Assembly (NCBI RefSeq): GCF_029168945.1
Contig: NW_026870037.1
Location: forward strand, 2,852,001 to 2,916,000
From: Cannabis sativa
Lineage: Eukaryota; Streptophyta; Magnoliopsida; Rosales; Cannabaceae
Length of the DNA: 64,000 nucleotides
Direction of reading: 5' to 3'
The position numbers and the translations under genes are program-made. The notes beneath the pieces were generated by a model, which was given only the letters and a program-made list of their open reading frames with translations, searched no databases and was not told the DNA's origin. Of this stretch, positions 9,699 through 23,365 are shown in pieces (the first letter of the stretch is position 1; the number at the start of each line of letters is the position of its first letter).

Positions 9699-12380
9699 AC
9701 TAATATAAAACAAAAAGTGTGTTTCAAATAATCTCAACACCTCGATATGCAAATCAAGTGTAGTAGTAGTAAACTCCTCGTAATAGGATCTGAAAGGTTG
9801 AATTAACCACAACCTTTTCTCCACCATTACTCTTCCTTTATCACAAAATCATTGATAATGTGAAATTCCTCTCTATATGTCTACTCTCTTGGGATACTGG
9901 ATTCTATACATACCTTTGGCAACTACTTTTGGTTAATCAGGAAATTAACACTAGTAGTTAAGGCAATTTGGAATGGTGCCAAAGATGTATAGAACTTTCC
10001 TTAGACTGAATAAGTACCTTTCCTGCAACTTTAACATTCAGTTTCTCTCTGGTGGGCCTAGAGACTTCAGATAGGTTTTTACACTTCTCCAAAATCACTA
10101 TTCCACCCCCAGAGTAATCACCATCTTATCAGAAAGATTTTCTAGCACAAAGACAAATTTCGAAATATTATATGGTGTAGTCTAAGAGTTTTAAACACAC
10201 CCTTATAGACTAACATATAGTTCCTCTTCTTAATCTTAAGATTTACTTGATTGTCTTCCAATGTTCTTCTCCTGGATTAATCTGATACCTACTCATTACT
10301 CCCACTCAACAGCAGGTGTCTGGTCTAAGGCATACAAAAGCATATCTAAGACCTCTCACTGTTGATATAAGAAATTCTTTCATGGCTTTATCTTTTCTGG
10401 AATAGTTAAGACTTTTCCTTAGATAAATAAAATATATACCTAAGAAGTTGTGAAGCTTCTATAGATTGCCATTAGAAAGAAAATGCTTCAGCATCTTATT
10501 AAAGTAAGTTGCTTGCATTAGAGTAAGTAATTACCAGGTATACCACAAGCCATAGGTTTAGATAAACTCAAACCTATAATACTAGGAACAGGAAGTTTGT
10601 TAAGTCCATTGAATAGACTTATAAACAAAAATTTCCTTTTATGTCCTTGTAATAGAAAACTTTAGGTTACTCCATGTGAATGGATTAAACTATAGTTCTA
10701 TTGGCTTTCTTCTTAGTTTCTTATCTTGACAATCCATTACTTGTGTAAACTCACAATGGATTTTAATCACTAGTGTCTCCCAAGTCATAAGAAGGTGAGT
10801 TCCTAGAAACTCTCCCACTACGACAAGGTACCGTGAATTATGTCTAAGAAAACTAAATGGTATTGATCTCTTCGGTTGTGACAAGACAACAGAGGCAGTA
10901 GGATCATCATATATCAAATAAGATGATAGAACACTTTTGGAATCAAGAATTAAATATCTCCTTTATTTGCTACTTGTTTTTCAGACTTAGTCATTTTCTT
11001 AGAAAAGTAGTATTTGTTTGAACAAACACTTTCTTATCTATTGACAATGGGATGGTCCACCCCTAATCACTTAGAATAGCTAATAAACCATGGTTAACAG
11101 TTCTAGCTTTTCTTAAGAATTCGATTAGGTCATCCATGAATCTAGTAATGATTTACATTAAGTATACAACCATTACATCATTTTGAAATTGTATTACCAT
11201 AGAAGGAATTAGGCAACGACTAGTAACTAATCATCAATATGCAACTCGAAATTTCTGGGGAGGTAAGTTTGGATATAATTCAAAAATCAATTTAATGATC
11301 TTTGAACTGCATATCTACTAACTATTTCTCCACCCCTATCAGTTCGCAAGATCTTTAACCACTTACCTTAATGGTTTTAACCATTGCTAGAGATTAATGA
11401 AATTTGTCAAATATTTCAAATTTCTTGCTAAAAGGTATAATCTAGAGTTATCGTTTTAAGAATACAACGAAAAACTCATATCCATCCCTGAATGTACATC
11501 TATCTGCGAATGAGATGAACTATTTTCAGTGGATATAGGCATATTAACTCTTTGCAGAGATTGATCTTGTCAAATCCACTATGAACAAGATACAAATGCC
11601 ATAGATTAAAAAAAATGTGGTAGTGTCTATTGATGACATAGGTTTAGTTACATCAAAGAGTTCTTAGAATACTGCAAGTGGATCCTGGTCACAGAATACC
11701 TAACTCATATTCCATACAGTTTGAATCCATTAATAGAAGATGGATATTAAACACTTGAGAAAGTGTAACTGTATTGTATTCTGGAATTAGAAATATAAGA
11801 AAATTTCTATTTGGAATCTAAAATTAAAGTCAAAGACTTAAATTTATACCAAATATAATGAGTAATTCTATCTTGGACCAGCACTTCTAATACAAACTCT
11901 AAGTCAGATTTGCCCATACAAGTAGGAGATTTCTAAGATTGAGGATTTATATCAATTGGGAATAGAATTTCGGGATTATAATCATATGCGTCATTCAATT
12001 TCTTAAGAGAAAATATAATGACATGAAATGATTTATAGACCATTCATCCAATGATATGTTTTGAAGCTAATTCGAAATGAATAAGCTAAGAGGAATTAGG
12101 ATAATTTCGTTTATAAATAAGAATCCAACGATGCTTCGATTAGCGAAAGACAAAGTAATCTTATTTATGTAATCTTCTTGTTTCATATTGTAAAAATACT
12201 AGTCTAAGGTGTCATCAATTGATGAAAAACTAGATGTTGCATATACAATATTTATCTTTCGAGATCTTACACTATTATGTATGTCTAATGGTGAAAATCC
12301 ATTAGGGATTTATCTCATTAGATAAACAAACATGTTAGACCAACAATGAAGATTCGAAATTAAACTACAATTTAATAACA
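9699..12380 (-). pseudogene. Decayed copia pol (integrase to RT/RNase H) of element 2
   Basis: No long frame survives, but two family signatures can be read on the minus strand in the order expected for copia. KILRTDRGGE at 11326-11355 matches the integrase core motif before the last catalytic Glu. SRYQINPGEEHWKTIK at 10246-10293 matches the end of the reverse transcriptase / start of RNase H. Many stops and frameshifts separate them, and about 2.7 kb remains where an intact copia pol needs roughly 3.5-4 kb. No gag motif is recognisable, and homology with element 1 stops near 12380, just before its gag would start. Confidence 0.65.
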
Positions 12381-15300
12381 GAAATAACATGGTTTAATAT
12401 AAATTCATACACAATTCAGAAATTATAAACATATAGCAAGTAGGAATGACTAGTGAAAATACTAAAACATACAATCCTAAATAATTTCCAAGGTTTTCAA
12501 CAAACTGATACAGTGTCCCGGTAGGCGAGAGTCAAAGTATCATTTATTGAATAGAGTTGTCAGCTCATCTAAAATAGAAACCATTCTAGCAACCTTTTAT
12601 TCGATCAAAATAAGAATCCAATGTTGTCCCGGTAGGCGAGAGTCAAGGTTATTCTTATTTTATGAGCTTCCACCATTGTTTCATGTTTTATGAGTTTATC
12701 TCTAAGTAGTCACCGTAGGGGAGAGTCTTAATAGAGACGAAAACTCACAAAACACTTATCAAATGAAATCTTACGGTGTTAAATGCGTTCAACGAATAAC
12801 CATCCATAGGGGGACGAAGTTTAGCGTCTCGAGGTTATATTGAAAACATTTAACTTTTGTAAGACCAACAATGGAGATCGAATATCTTAATAATAATCAA
12901 GCTCATTATTTAAAGTGAGTTGTATTTTCTTTGATTCTCTTTATTTAATTTATTTATTTTAAATATATATTTATTTAAAATTTCCAATTTAGAATGAAAA
13001 ATTCTAAATATAAATTTTACTTAGATGGATAAGAAAATAACATGAATTATTTCCATCTTAGTAATAATTTCCAATAAATATTTAGAAAAATATTCAATTT
13101 AAGTTGTTACAAAATTAATTTAAATTAATTTACAACTCAAATTTAATTTTCTATAAATATATATTGCATTTCGAAAAATTAAAGTATTCAAGGATACAAT
13201 TTTCGAAAATGCATGTTAAAATAAAAAATTAATCCTGGAAAAATTATTCTAATTTAATGTTGGCTCAAAATTAATTAATAAAATTAATTTACAACAAAAA
13301 ATATAATTTTCCTATTTAATTAAATATATAAGAAAAATTTCAAATATTTAAGTATGATGATGAAAATCAACTTAAACATTAATTTTCTATTTAATTAAAT
13401 ACACTAGAAAAATATTTCAAGCAAAAATATCACCTATCTAGATTTTCCTTTGACTAATTAATTCAATTTCTAATAATATATTTTAATTCATTTATTTTAA
13501 ATTAATCAATTAATGAAAAAATCATTGATTTAAGTTGGTCCAAAATTAAAATAAATAATTTACAACTTTAATCTATTTTTCAAATAAAATTCGAAATTCC
13601 AGCATTTAAGAAATGCAATTTCGAAATTTGATTAATAAAATAAAGAAAAAAAATATATTTTGAAAATTATTTAAATTTAGTTGAAAAATTAAATTTCAAC
13701 TAAAAATAATTTTCTATTTAATTAAGTGTCATGAAAAATAAATATTTAAGTATCATGATGAAAATCAACTTAGATATTTAATTTTCAAATTAATTAAATG
13801 TATTAAATTCAAGAAATAAGTAATTAAGTGTAGAGAAGGCTTAATTATTAATCTCTAGTTTAATACTAGGAAAAATATACTTAAAATAAATTGTACCAAA
13901 ATTAATTATATAAATAATTAATTTCACAATGTATAATATTTTCCTATTTAATATTAGAAATAATAAGTAGTCTAAAAATAACTATCTAGAAAATATCTTA
14001 TTTGACTAAGTATCTTTTCCACAAAATTTGAAAAAATATCTAATTCAAGTTATATTAGAAAAAATCTAGAACTTAAATATTTTCAAATTTAAATTTAATT
14101 AAATATCAAAAATTAAGTTATAACCACTTAATTTGAAAATATTCTATTTTAAGTTAATATTCGAAAAGATATTAACTTAAAAATATCTAAAATATTCCAT
14201 TTTAAGTTAATATTCGAAAAGATATTAACTAAAAAAAATATCTAAAGAATCTTAACAACCAATGCCTAAAATTCCTCAACTTAATTTTGAAATTTTAAAT
14301 CCAAAAGATATTCAGATTTAAGTTGGTTAGTTGTAGATAACTAAATATCAACTTAAATATGAATATTTAATGAAAAATTTAAATTAAGCTCCAGAAAGAA
14401 TCTAGATGGTTATAATTCTATATTTAATTAAATACAAGAAAATACATATAGTTTAGCTTAGAATAAAAAATTCTTTAAACTATAATTTTCTTAAATTAAT
14501 TTCAAAATAAATGAAATTAATTATGTTGCTAATCAATTTTATTAGGTTAAACTAGTTTAATTAATCTAGTACAGTTATTCAAATCAGGCAAATGGGCCTT
14601 CACAATTGGGGTGGTTCATGTGAGGGGGTGCTGGGTTCAGTATGTCGTACCCACTACTATGGCTCCCAACTCTCATACAAGGCCCAAAAGAGAGGAATTT
14701 AACCTTAATAAGAACAACTGTTATTAATTGAATAGACCCAAAAACTAAATGGGCCTAAATAAATTATATCAAGAACTACGATAATTTATTTTAGCAACAA
14801 CAACCTATATGCATCTATAATAAAATTAAACACATAGACTCACACAGACACACTTTGGATGGGTCCTATCATGTTGCTAGGTCATACACAGATGAAAGAA
14901 GATTATAAATATACCTGTTACAAATTATTAACTTGACCAAGGGAGCCATCAGATCATTAGATCTGGCAAAAAGTAACCATGGCTATTTGCAATCAAGTAA
15001 TAATAGGTTTTGAAAACTTACACACAAGCTAAAACACATACTCCTGCAACAAGGTTAGCTGAATAGTTGGATGTAGAATTTATTTAATTTTAAATTAAAT
15101 AATTAATTTTGAAATTAAATAATTAATTAAAAAAAATATTTTCGAAAATTTAAAAAAAAAATTGAAAAATTCGAAATTAAAAAAAATTAAATTTAAAATT
15201 AAACCTACAATTTTGAAAAAATAGGTTTCAACCAACCTAAATATCATTTCAAAATTTGCTAACTAGTTTTAAAATTTAAATGTTATTTTATAAATAAAAA

Positions 15301-16070
15301 TTAAATAAAAAATTAAAAAAAGATAAATGAATATCTTTTTCAGATTTTAAATGTAATTTAAATAAATAAAATAACAAAATTTAAAAGTTAGCAAAATATC
15401 TTACATCTTTTTAAAATTACATGATTATAGTTATCTTATTTTAAATTTAAATAAGGTAAAATTATTTAAAAAGGATTTAATTTAAAATATTTTAAATCTC
15501 ACCTTAAATTTAAAAAATAAGATAAGATATAATCAAATTTAAAAATAAGATAGATTATTAAGCAAAAAAGATAGATACTAACTATTTTCAAATTCAAATT
15601 ACACTAATATCTTGAATTAAATTTAAAAAATATTAAATTAATTCAAAATGATAATTAGAATTGAATTAGGAATAGTAATAGTATAAATACAGAACTACAC
15701 AAAAAATCGGAAGTTAATTCCATGAAAAAACATGAAAAAACGAAGAAAAACGAAAAAATTGTGAGCTGTACGGACAATTTTCGCGATCGTAGGAAAATTT
15801 CAGCACAGCTCCGATTTTTTCGAATCTTAAAAAAATCATAACTAATTCAAATTAAATCGAAATTGAGTTCTGTAAAAAAGTAACTTGCTTAATTTTTTCC
15901 ATACTATCCAATAAAAATAATTCTAGAAGCAGAATCACAATTATTGTTCACGAAAATTTACAAACATCAATCAATCATCAAATAACACTCAATACAACAT
16001 GATACCATCCAAAAACAAACAAACAATCGTTTTAAAGTCCAAATTTCTTGCAAGTAAATCAATTATCATG
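12381..16070 (-). other. Long AT-rich leader of element 2
   Basis: Non-coding and colinear by eye with 1077-4741 of element 1, with many small indels. It ends at the PBS (16071). It holds the same series of TAGG motifs near 12.5-12.8 kb and a GC-richer stretch near 14.6 kb matching 3.15 kb. Confidence 0.75.
12515..12816. repeat. Series of four TAGG motifs in the element 2 leader
   Basis: GTCCCGGTAGGCGAGAGTC occurs at 12515 and 12626, followed by related motifs CACCGTAGGGGAGAG at 12711 and CATCCATAGGGGGACG at 12801. Order and spacing match the element 1 motifs at 1255, 1368, 1451 and 1538, although the bases have drifted. Confidence 0.6.
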
Positions 16071-16082
16071 GCTCTGATACCA
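16071..16082 (-). other. Primer-binding site of element 2
   Basis: In element sense it reads TGGTATCAGAGC, the consensus copia initiator Met-tRNA site, two bases inside the 5' LTR. Confidence 0.85.
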
Positions 16083-16084
16083 CT

Positions 16085-17974
16085 TGTTGGAATTTATTTT
16101 ACCAGGATCTTAGATCTACTCACAAGTATGTTGATTAACACCCTCAATATGAACTTTCTAAAACGATGAAATAAACACATATAAAGTTTAGGAAACCTTA
16201 CATTGGGTGCAGCGGAATATAATGACTCCTTCCGTTCAGATATCTAGCCCTTAATTCCTTTCTGTAGCAGAGCATTATCAATATGTGAACCTGGATCTCT
16301 TTCTCTGAATCTTTGATGCTGAAACTCCTTCTTGCTGAAAGTCTTTCTTCACGATCTTCCTCACTATGATTGAGGTATCACTTGCTGTGTGTGGGCACTA
16401 CTCATACACTAAGAATTTCGAAATCTCAATGAGGAAGAGAGAGGGAGAGTGGATTCGTAGGGAGAGAGAGAGAGACTCTTTTTTTCTGAATCAGAAGTGT
16501 CAGAAGAAAAGTGTGTAATTTTACTGAAGCCTTCACTATCTATTTATAGCATTCCACTAGGGTTAGGTTTGAATTATTTGGCATTAAAATAATGAAAATA
16601 TCAGAGGTAAATTCCTATAAAAGTGGCCGGCCCTATACTAGTGGATTTGGGCCTCACTTTTTGTAATTTTGCAGTTTTATCTTTTCTGCATCTGATTTTC
16701 TCAAAAACGCCAATTTTCTAATTCAACTATTTAAATGCCAATTCTAACTATTTAATAACTATAAATAATTATTAAATAATATTGTCATTTATCATATTTA
16801 TTAATTGAACCATACAAAGTATCATAATTAACAAATATGCCCATAAAACTCTTTCTTTACAATTTTGCCCTTACTTAGTGAAAAATTCACAAATAGACAT
16901 AGTCTAATTTGAGAATTATAATTGATTAATCAAAACCAATTATATGAGTCTTACAAGCAATATTATCTCAACTAGTGCGGGGACCATGGGTCTATATAAC
17001 TGAGCTTCCAATAAGTAGATCAAGAATTTAGCACTAAAATTCACAACTTATTAATTCTTCGTTGAATCCACGCATAGAACTTAGAATTGCACTCTCAGTA
17101 TATAGAATGCTCTATATGTTCCACCATATAGACACATCATTAGTTATCCATTGTTATAATCCTAATGTGATCAATGTTCCTCTATATGAATGATCTACAC
17201 TGTAAAGGGATTAAATTACCGTTACACCCTACAATGTATTTATTCCTTAAAACACTTGACCCCGTATAAATGATATTTCAGCTTATGTGAAATGAGTACT
17301 CCACCATTTATGTTCGTTTGGTCAAGCTCGAAGGAGATCATCCTTTGCTTACTATTCGCCATATAGAAGCTATAGATTCCATGTTTATGCTAGCGCTCCC
17401 ACTCAATTGCCTTCTACGAGTGTTCCCAAAATGTACGTATCACCCTGACCTAAAAGTAGGCTTAACTAACAAATCAAAGAACACGAATAGCCTTTCAAGA
17501 TTGAGCCTAATCATAACAGGATTAAGAACATTTGATCTAAGATCAACTAGGCGATATTGACTTGAATAGATATTACGGTAAGTTTAATTAAATCTAAGTC
17601 AAAGTTCAATATCGGTCCTTTCCGATGCATACTCCATGCATCCAACCTGAGCTTTACTTTAACCAATGTTCTGGAAAGAACATAGCACTTCTCCAAATGC
17701 AAGTAAACTCTGTTGTAGATTATCATATCAGTAAAATCCTATGTCTGATAAATCTAGGAAACTTTATTCATATAGTCATGTTTACTTTCCAATGTGTTGA
17801 CAACACAATAAACAGGATCAAGTATGTGAAAAGGGTTTCAGATGAATTTATACATTATGTACATATAATCATGAAATAAATTATGTGAACCATGCAACAT
17901 TAAATGTTATTTCTGATCTATATTAATAAGTAAATCTGATTATATTGAAATGAGTTTTATTTAGGGCATAAAAC
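16085..17974 (-). mobile_element. 5' LTR of element 2, end truncated by a few bases
   Basis: It is nearly identical to 7789-9685. On the + strand its end reads CATAAAAC then TCACAC instead of CATAAAACCCAACA, so the terminal bases are missing (see findings). It carries the same chance frames as the other LTR (17318-17560, 17625-17879). Confidence 0.88.
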
Positions 17975-19700
17975 TCACACAAGATTAGAATATACAGCTG
18001 GTTAGATAAGAATAAATTGTGTAATCAAACTTACCATTTTTACCTCAATTTCCATAAATAGGAAAGCTAGACAACTTTTCTTTCAAATTTAAATACACAA
18101 AATATGGTAACTAAATTAAACACACCAGACGAAATATACAATAAATAATAAAATATTTTTATCAATTAAATATGTTAAAAATGGAATTAACATAATATTT
18201 TATTCATATTTTGTTATTGTGTATTTTATATATATAGTGATATTTAAATGAATATAAAGAAAAATAAAGAATCTGATGTACAGTGTAATGTAAAAACTTG
18301 AGATAAAATAAAAAAAAGTAGAGTTTTGGTGAGTTTTTTTTTTTTTATTTAGAAAATAAAATATCAATTTTATTGACATATTAGCATTCTGAATATAATA
18401 AGGCTTGTAGATCAGCCCAAATATTATGTTCAAAAATGCTACAACCAGAAAGAAATCAAGAGTGTCTAGCAACGATATGTGCTACTCAATTTGCTGATCA
18501 TTTAATAAAACGCAAAGAAACATTAATGTGGCATTTGGTTGAAGGTAATGAAATAGAATGTAAAGGAAAGGAAACAATCTTCATTCCATTCCTTTATTTG
18601 GTTGCATATTAAAGTGTTAGAATGTCATTCTAATGGAATGAGTTTTGGTGGAATGACTATTCCATTTTGAAATGGATTAAAAGACCATTATAATGTATGA
18701 TAAGAAAAAAATTAATAATTTTTTTATGCATTTTAAATTTCATTACATTCTATTTATATTCCTATATTTTTATTCCTTCCAACTTAGCGCCACCTAAAAA
18801 GAGAAGATAATTGATCACTACGTATAGTCTGAACACACAACATACTATCGGATTCAACGACTACATTGTTCCACTTATTACTCTATTTCCCAATTAAGTT
18901 TAATTTATTTTTAAAGATAATTCAATCTAATCCAATAAATATTATATGAATACGATTCTAATAAATATTAATTTCAGAATATTAGATGGTTCTTGATCAA
19001 ATCTATCATATTTACCAGATGCATTTACATAAAATCAATCCAATGATTGATTCAATTTCGCAAAATGATAGGGATTAGATCTCTTAGCAAATTTAATATC
19101 CAATTTATAATCCTAATCTATATACTTAGCGAAAATAAAAAATCTATTTTAGGAATATATATATATTTTTAAGGAAAATATGACATATAGTTATGATTTC
19201 TATAAACGACCATTTTTTTTTTGGTAAGGACGACCATATGATTTTTTGTATAGTAATAAAAATAAAAAAAGATTACCAACTTTTAGCCCACCATAATGGC
19301 CAACCATCGATCAATTACACCTCTAATAAAGCAACGAATTTATTTTAGAAAAATAAATAATTAAATATGTTAAAAATAAAAAATATAAAACACACGACTA
19401 TAATCTCAGAGAACTGACGTGTCAACTTTTTATTGGGTAAGCTACAAAGCTTGACTAAATCTTGACTTCACGCAACCAGATCCTTCTTCTCCAAGTAGGT
19501 GAAAAAGCAAAGACTATGTTCTGTCTCTCTCTTTCTCACTCGCCCACATATTATATTTTAATAACATTACCATATTACTACGACAACCACTATTGCTTTC
19601 TACCTAATCCAATAAGGGAAAATTAGAGAGAAAATTAATATTTTCTACCATATTAATTTTCCGGCAAAATTTTCTGAGCTAACCCTTTTAATTACGAACC
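17975..19700. other. Spacer: element 3 flank, AT-rich DNA and RhoGAP upstream region
   Basis: The first 100 bases or more probably continue the LTR of element 3. About 18531-18780 looks like a MITE remnant with GGAATG/CATTCC words (CATTCCATTCC, GGAATGAG), but no paired terminal repeats could be fixed. The rest is AT-rich with no credible gene. The stretch from about 19500 is the promoter region of the next gene and becomes CT-rich near 19720-19742. Confidence 0.5.
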
Positions 19701-19780
19701 TTGTCTCACATTCCCCCCCTTTTTTTTTGTCTCTCTCTCTCTAAATCAATTTCAAGAGATAAATATGGCGAAAAATCAGA

Positions 19781-19922
19781 GTAAGATACTGTGGTAAAAT
19801 AATTACGGTTGTTGTTTTATTTAATTCTTATCTGTTTATCTATCTGTACAATCGAACCTTAAGCTTGCTTTCTAGGGTTTTATTGAATCGTTCTGAAAAC
19901 TTCTTTTTGTTCTTGTCTTCAG
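19781..19922 (+). other. Probable 5' UTR intron of the RhoGAP gene
   Basis: AGA|GTAAGATACT at 19781 and a T-rich stretch ending GTCTTCAG at 19922 form a good GT-AG pair in the leader, after a CT-rich stretch near 19725-19742 typical of plant transcription start regions. The exon before it contains a short ATG frame (19765) that stops soon whether spliced or not. Confidence 0.5.
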
Positions 19923-20044
19923 ATCGCTTCGATTTTTAACGTTGGTCTCCGATCTACTAACGATTATCATCAATGTGGCACTCGTCTCGGCCGGGTTGAC
20001 TCATTGTGAACTCACTGAGAGGTCTAAAGGTTTTTTGACATTCA

Positions 20045-20110
20045 ATGGTAAGCGGAGAAAATGGCAGCTTCTTTAGCGACTTTCGAGCGTCCTCGACCAG
20101 TTGCTCCTAA
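20045..20110 (+). CDS. Upstream ORF overlapping the RhoGAP start
   Basis: This 21-codon frame starts ATGGTAAGC and ends TAA. It overlaps the main start (20061) in another frame. Its ATG has T at -3 (weak) while the main ATG has A at -3 and G at +4 (strong), so leaky scanning could reach the main start. A regulatory role is inference only. Confidence 0.35.
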   Translation: MVSGENGSFFSDFRASSTSCS

Positions 20111-23100
20111 TACGGTATTCATCTCTCTTTTCTTTCATTTGTTTGGTTACTGAGAAAATGAACTGAAGATTGACCGGAAAGTGTTTGGATCTTATGGCAT
20201 TTATACTTTACTTAGTTTAGTTTGATGGAAATTGACCCTAGGTTTAAACGAATGTGGACTGTGTTGTTCGAACTTGAAATGCAGGTTGTTTTTTTTCCTT
20301 TTTATATCACATAGTGGGGACTGGGGAGTATGTAAGCTTGTTATGCTTCTAAATGAAATATATACTTGATGACTTAATTTCCTTACTCATTTTCGTAGTT
20401 AGGGAAAGAGAGGGAGATCATTGTTTGTTCCTTGTTTTTTTTCTTAAAGTTCTAAATTGCATTTTATATAAAGTTTATGATGAGACTGAGGAATAGTTCA
20501 GGGCACATATCATGATGATTCTAAATTGTGCGATAACTTGTCCATAATTTAAGATTTTATGTTTCAGCTATTCTGATAGTATACATTTCCTTATTTTTTC
20601 CTCTTGATGGTATACATGTCAATAATTTAAGTTTAATTTTTCTGCTATTCTGACAGTATACATTTCCTTATTTTTTCTTCCTGAAGATGGAAAGAAATTT
20701 AAGCAACCCTGATGCCCGGTTTGGAATTTGTATTATGCTCTAATTTCTCCGTAAAGTTATCATAAGTTCAGAGTTTGTGCGATGAGTTTTCGCTCTATAA
20801 CTTCATGTAAACAGTTACCAAATTAAATTTGAATCTATTTTGCAACACTTCAATTTTTATAGTTGTTATGTACAAGCTTTGTAACTCTTAGATGTGATCA
20901 TTTTGTTTTGTCTAATGTAAATTCAGTCACTTGGCAGTTTCTTTGCATGTGATATATTTGTTTGGTTTTTGGTTCTTCTGTTGTTTTCCATTGGAGTTTT
21001 TGGAATGCTGTTTGTTAAATTTATAGCTTATTGTGTTTCATAATTTTCTTGTTGCATTCTATATCTTTGTGCTTGCTGTAAATATGAACTCCCCCCTGCC
21101 TGCCTTTGTGGGCCCTTTACTAACAGATGATGATTCAGCAGGTTTTCAAGAGTGGTCCACTTTTCATATCTTCAAAAGGTTGGTAAACAGTTTTCTCCTT
21201 CCCTTAGTGTATACATTTCCCTAGAATATTTCTTTTAAATTGTTCTAATTGGGTGCATGTGCACTAACACATTATATTTTGTTCCAATCAATAATTTGGT
21301 TGATCTGTTTATCGCACTCATTGAACTTGCTTTCAGATTGTCCAACATATTAGATTTTGGAAGTACGAACAGTCCTTTATAAATTTATCTATACATTTTA
21401 AAAATGCTTACTAAATTGTCTATACGTTATCTCTGTAACGTTTATCAATAAATGCTGCCGTTTTCATATAGGAATGATGTTAAATGTTTCCATATAGAAT
21501 CCATAGAATTTTAGTATTAATCCTTTGTATGATTCAATTATTCTATTTTTAGATTGGCGGGATATATTAATTAACAAAGTAAGGTGAACAAAATGATGCA
21601 AGTTGCTTCGGAGAAATGCCATTGTATTGAAATGGACAATGTAACTGAAAATCGTTTCCATAAGCTCTAGAAATGAGTGACGAAGATGTGACATGTCTTA
21701 TGCCTAATGTAGTAAATTGCAATGCTTCTGCATTTGAATGTTTGATATGTGGACAATATGGTAGTTAGGGCGTGTGCTGTTTTTTTCCTTTCTTTTTCAA
21801 TCATCTTACAGTTTATGTGCATTTTAAATTGATTTTTAATTTAACTAGACGGCTCATGGTGTAGTAGAGGCATTTACTTCTTACGTATATGGATATTTTA
21901 TGATCTTTAAAAGGAAAAGAAATATGCCTTTCTGTTAATGCCCTCACATAACATGGTCACCTTACGACTTACCTTCTCAATTTTTATTTGTTGAAATTTC
22001 AGGAATTGGCTGGAAGTCTTGGAAGAAGCGGTGGTTTATTCTTACACGCACTTCTCTGGTTTTCTTCAAGAATGATCCTGTTAGTGCTACATACTTTATC
22101 CCTTTTATTTTGGTTACTCAAGTAGTTGTCAATTTTACTGTGCATGTTTGGTGAGAAACAGTTTGTATTTTTATGCAAGTTTTTTGTTGTCGTTGTACTT
22201 AGCTTTATTTCTATAGTATTATAATGCTGAGTTGGTGTTCATTTATATGACAAAGTAATACAAGTTATAAACTGTGTGGTATGTATTTATAGAGTGCACT
22301 TCCGCAAAAAGGGGGTGAAGTAAATCTTACATTGGGTGGCATTGACTTGAACAATTCTGGAAGGTATGTGAAAACAATGGAATTATATTAGTGCTACGCT
22401 GTTGCTTTTGCTGTATACTCAATCTTTGCAACTTGTTTCTTATAGTGTTGTTGTTAGAGAAGATAAAAAGCTGTTGACAGTTTTATTTCCTGATGGGCGT
22501 GATGGCCGAGCTTTTACCCTTAAGGTGATGCACTGAACTATTAGATTTTTGTTTTGTCTACTCTTCTCTGTAAGAGCAGTGTAAAATGTACTGTGCTACT
22601 GAGAAATTATTTTCATGTTCTCTTACTTTGTCAATTTTCAGGCTGAGACATCAGAAGATTTATATGAATGGAAGACTGCCCTTGAACATGCCCTCGCACA
22701 AGCACCAAGTGCTGCCATTGTTATGGGACATAATGGGATTTTTCGTAATGACACAAATGACACAATGGAAGGGTCTTTCCCTCATCAATGTTTGTACTTG
22801 AGCAACTGATACTTCTTTTAGTTTTTCATTTAGTGATGGTATTAAATTTTTCGAGTTCCTTTACTTATGAATATTCCTTGTTTTTTATAGGGAAGGATAA
22901 GCGTCCTGTTAAGTCATCAGTTATTGGACGACCAATTTTGCTTGCATTAGAAGATATTGATGGAAGTCCATCTTTCCTTGAGAAAGCTTTACGGTTTTTG
23001 GAAAATTTTGGTCAGTTGTTTTTTCAACACCATCAATGACATTTCAACCTTTATAAATATGTAGTAGAAAATAATTACATGTATGTTACTATGGTAATGC

Positions 23101-23330
23101 AGCTTAACGGCTAGGTCCATATCAGCTTCAATTTATATGACATTCTCTTTCTTTTTCTAGGTTTGCTTGGCTTTTTTATTTTTTATTTAATAAATATTTT
23201 ATGTTTTAAAAGGTCATAATTAATTAGGTAGAATCTTTTATCAAGATTTTTCTTGCAAATTGGACACTGATATTAAAAGGAGAAGTTAAGAAGTGCATTG
23301 TTTTCTCATCTATATTTCATACATTTTACT

Positions 23331-23365
<35 letters not shown>

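Larger units (their letters stand above)
7789..17974 (-). mobile_element. Element 2: near-complete copia-type LTR retrotransposon, pol decayed
   Basis: Two highly similar LTRs (7789-9685 and 16085-17974) flank about 6.4 kb. On the minus strand the order is 5' LTR, PBS (16071-16082), a 3.7 kb leader, decayed pol, a polypurine tract (9686-9698) and the 3' LTR. The left flank ends AAACT (7784-7788); the right LTR end has lost its terminal bases but is compatible with AAACT as the target duplication. It is inserted in the LTR of element 3. No gag was found where element 1 has it, so this copy is non-autonomous or deleted. Confidence 0.85.
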
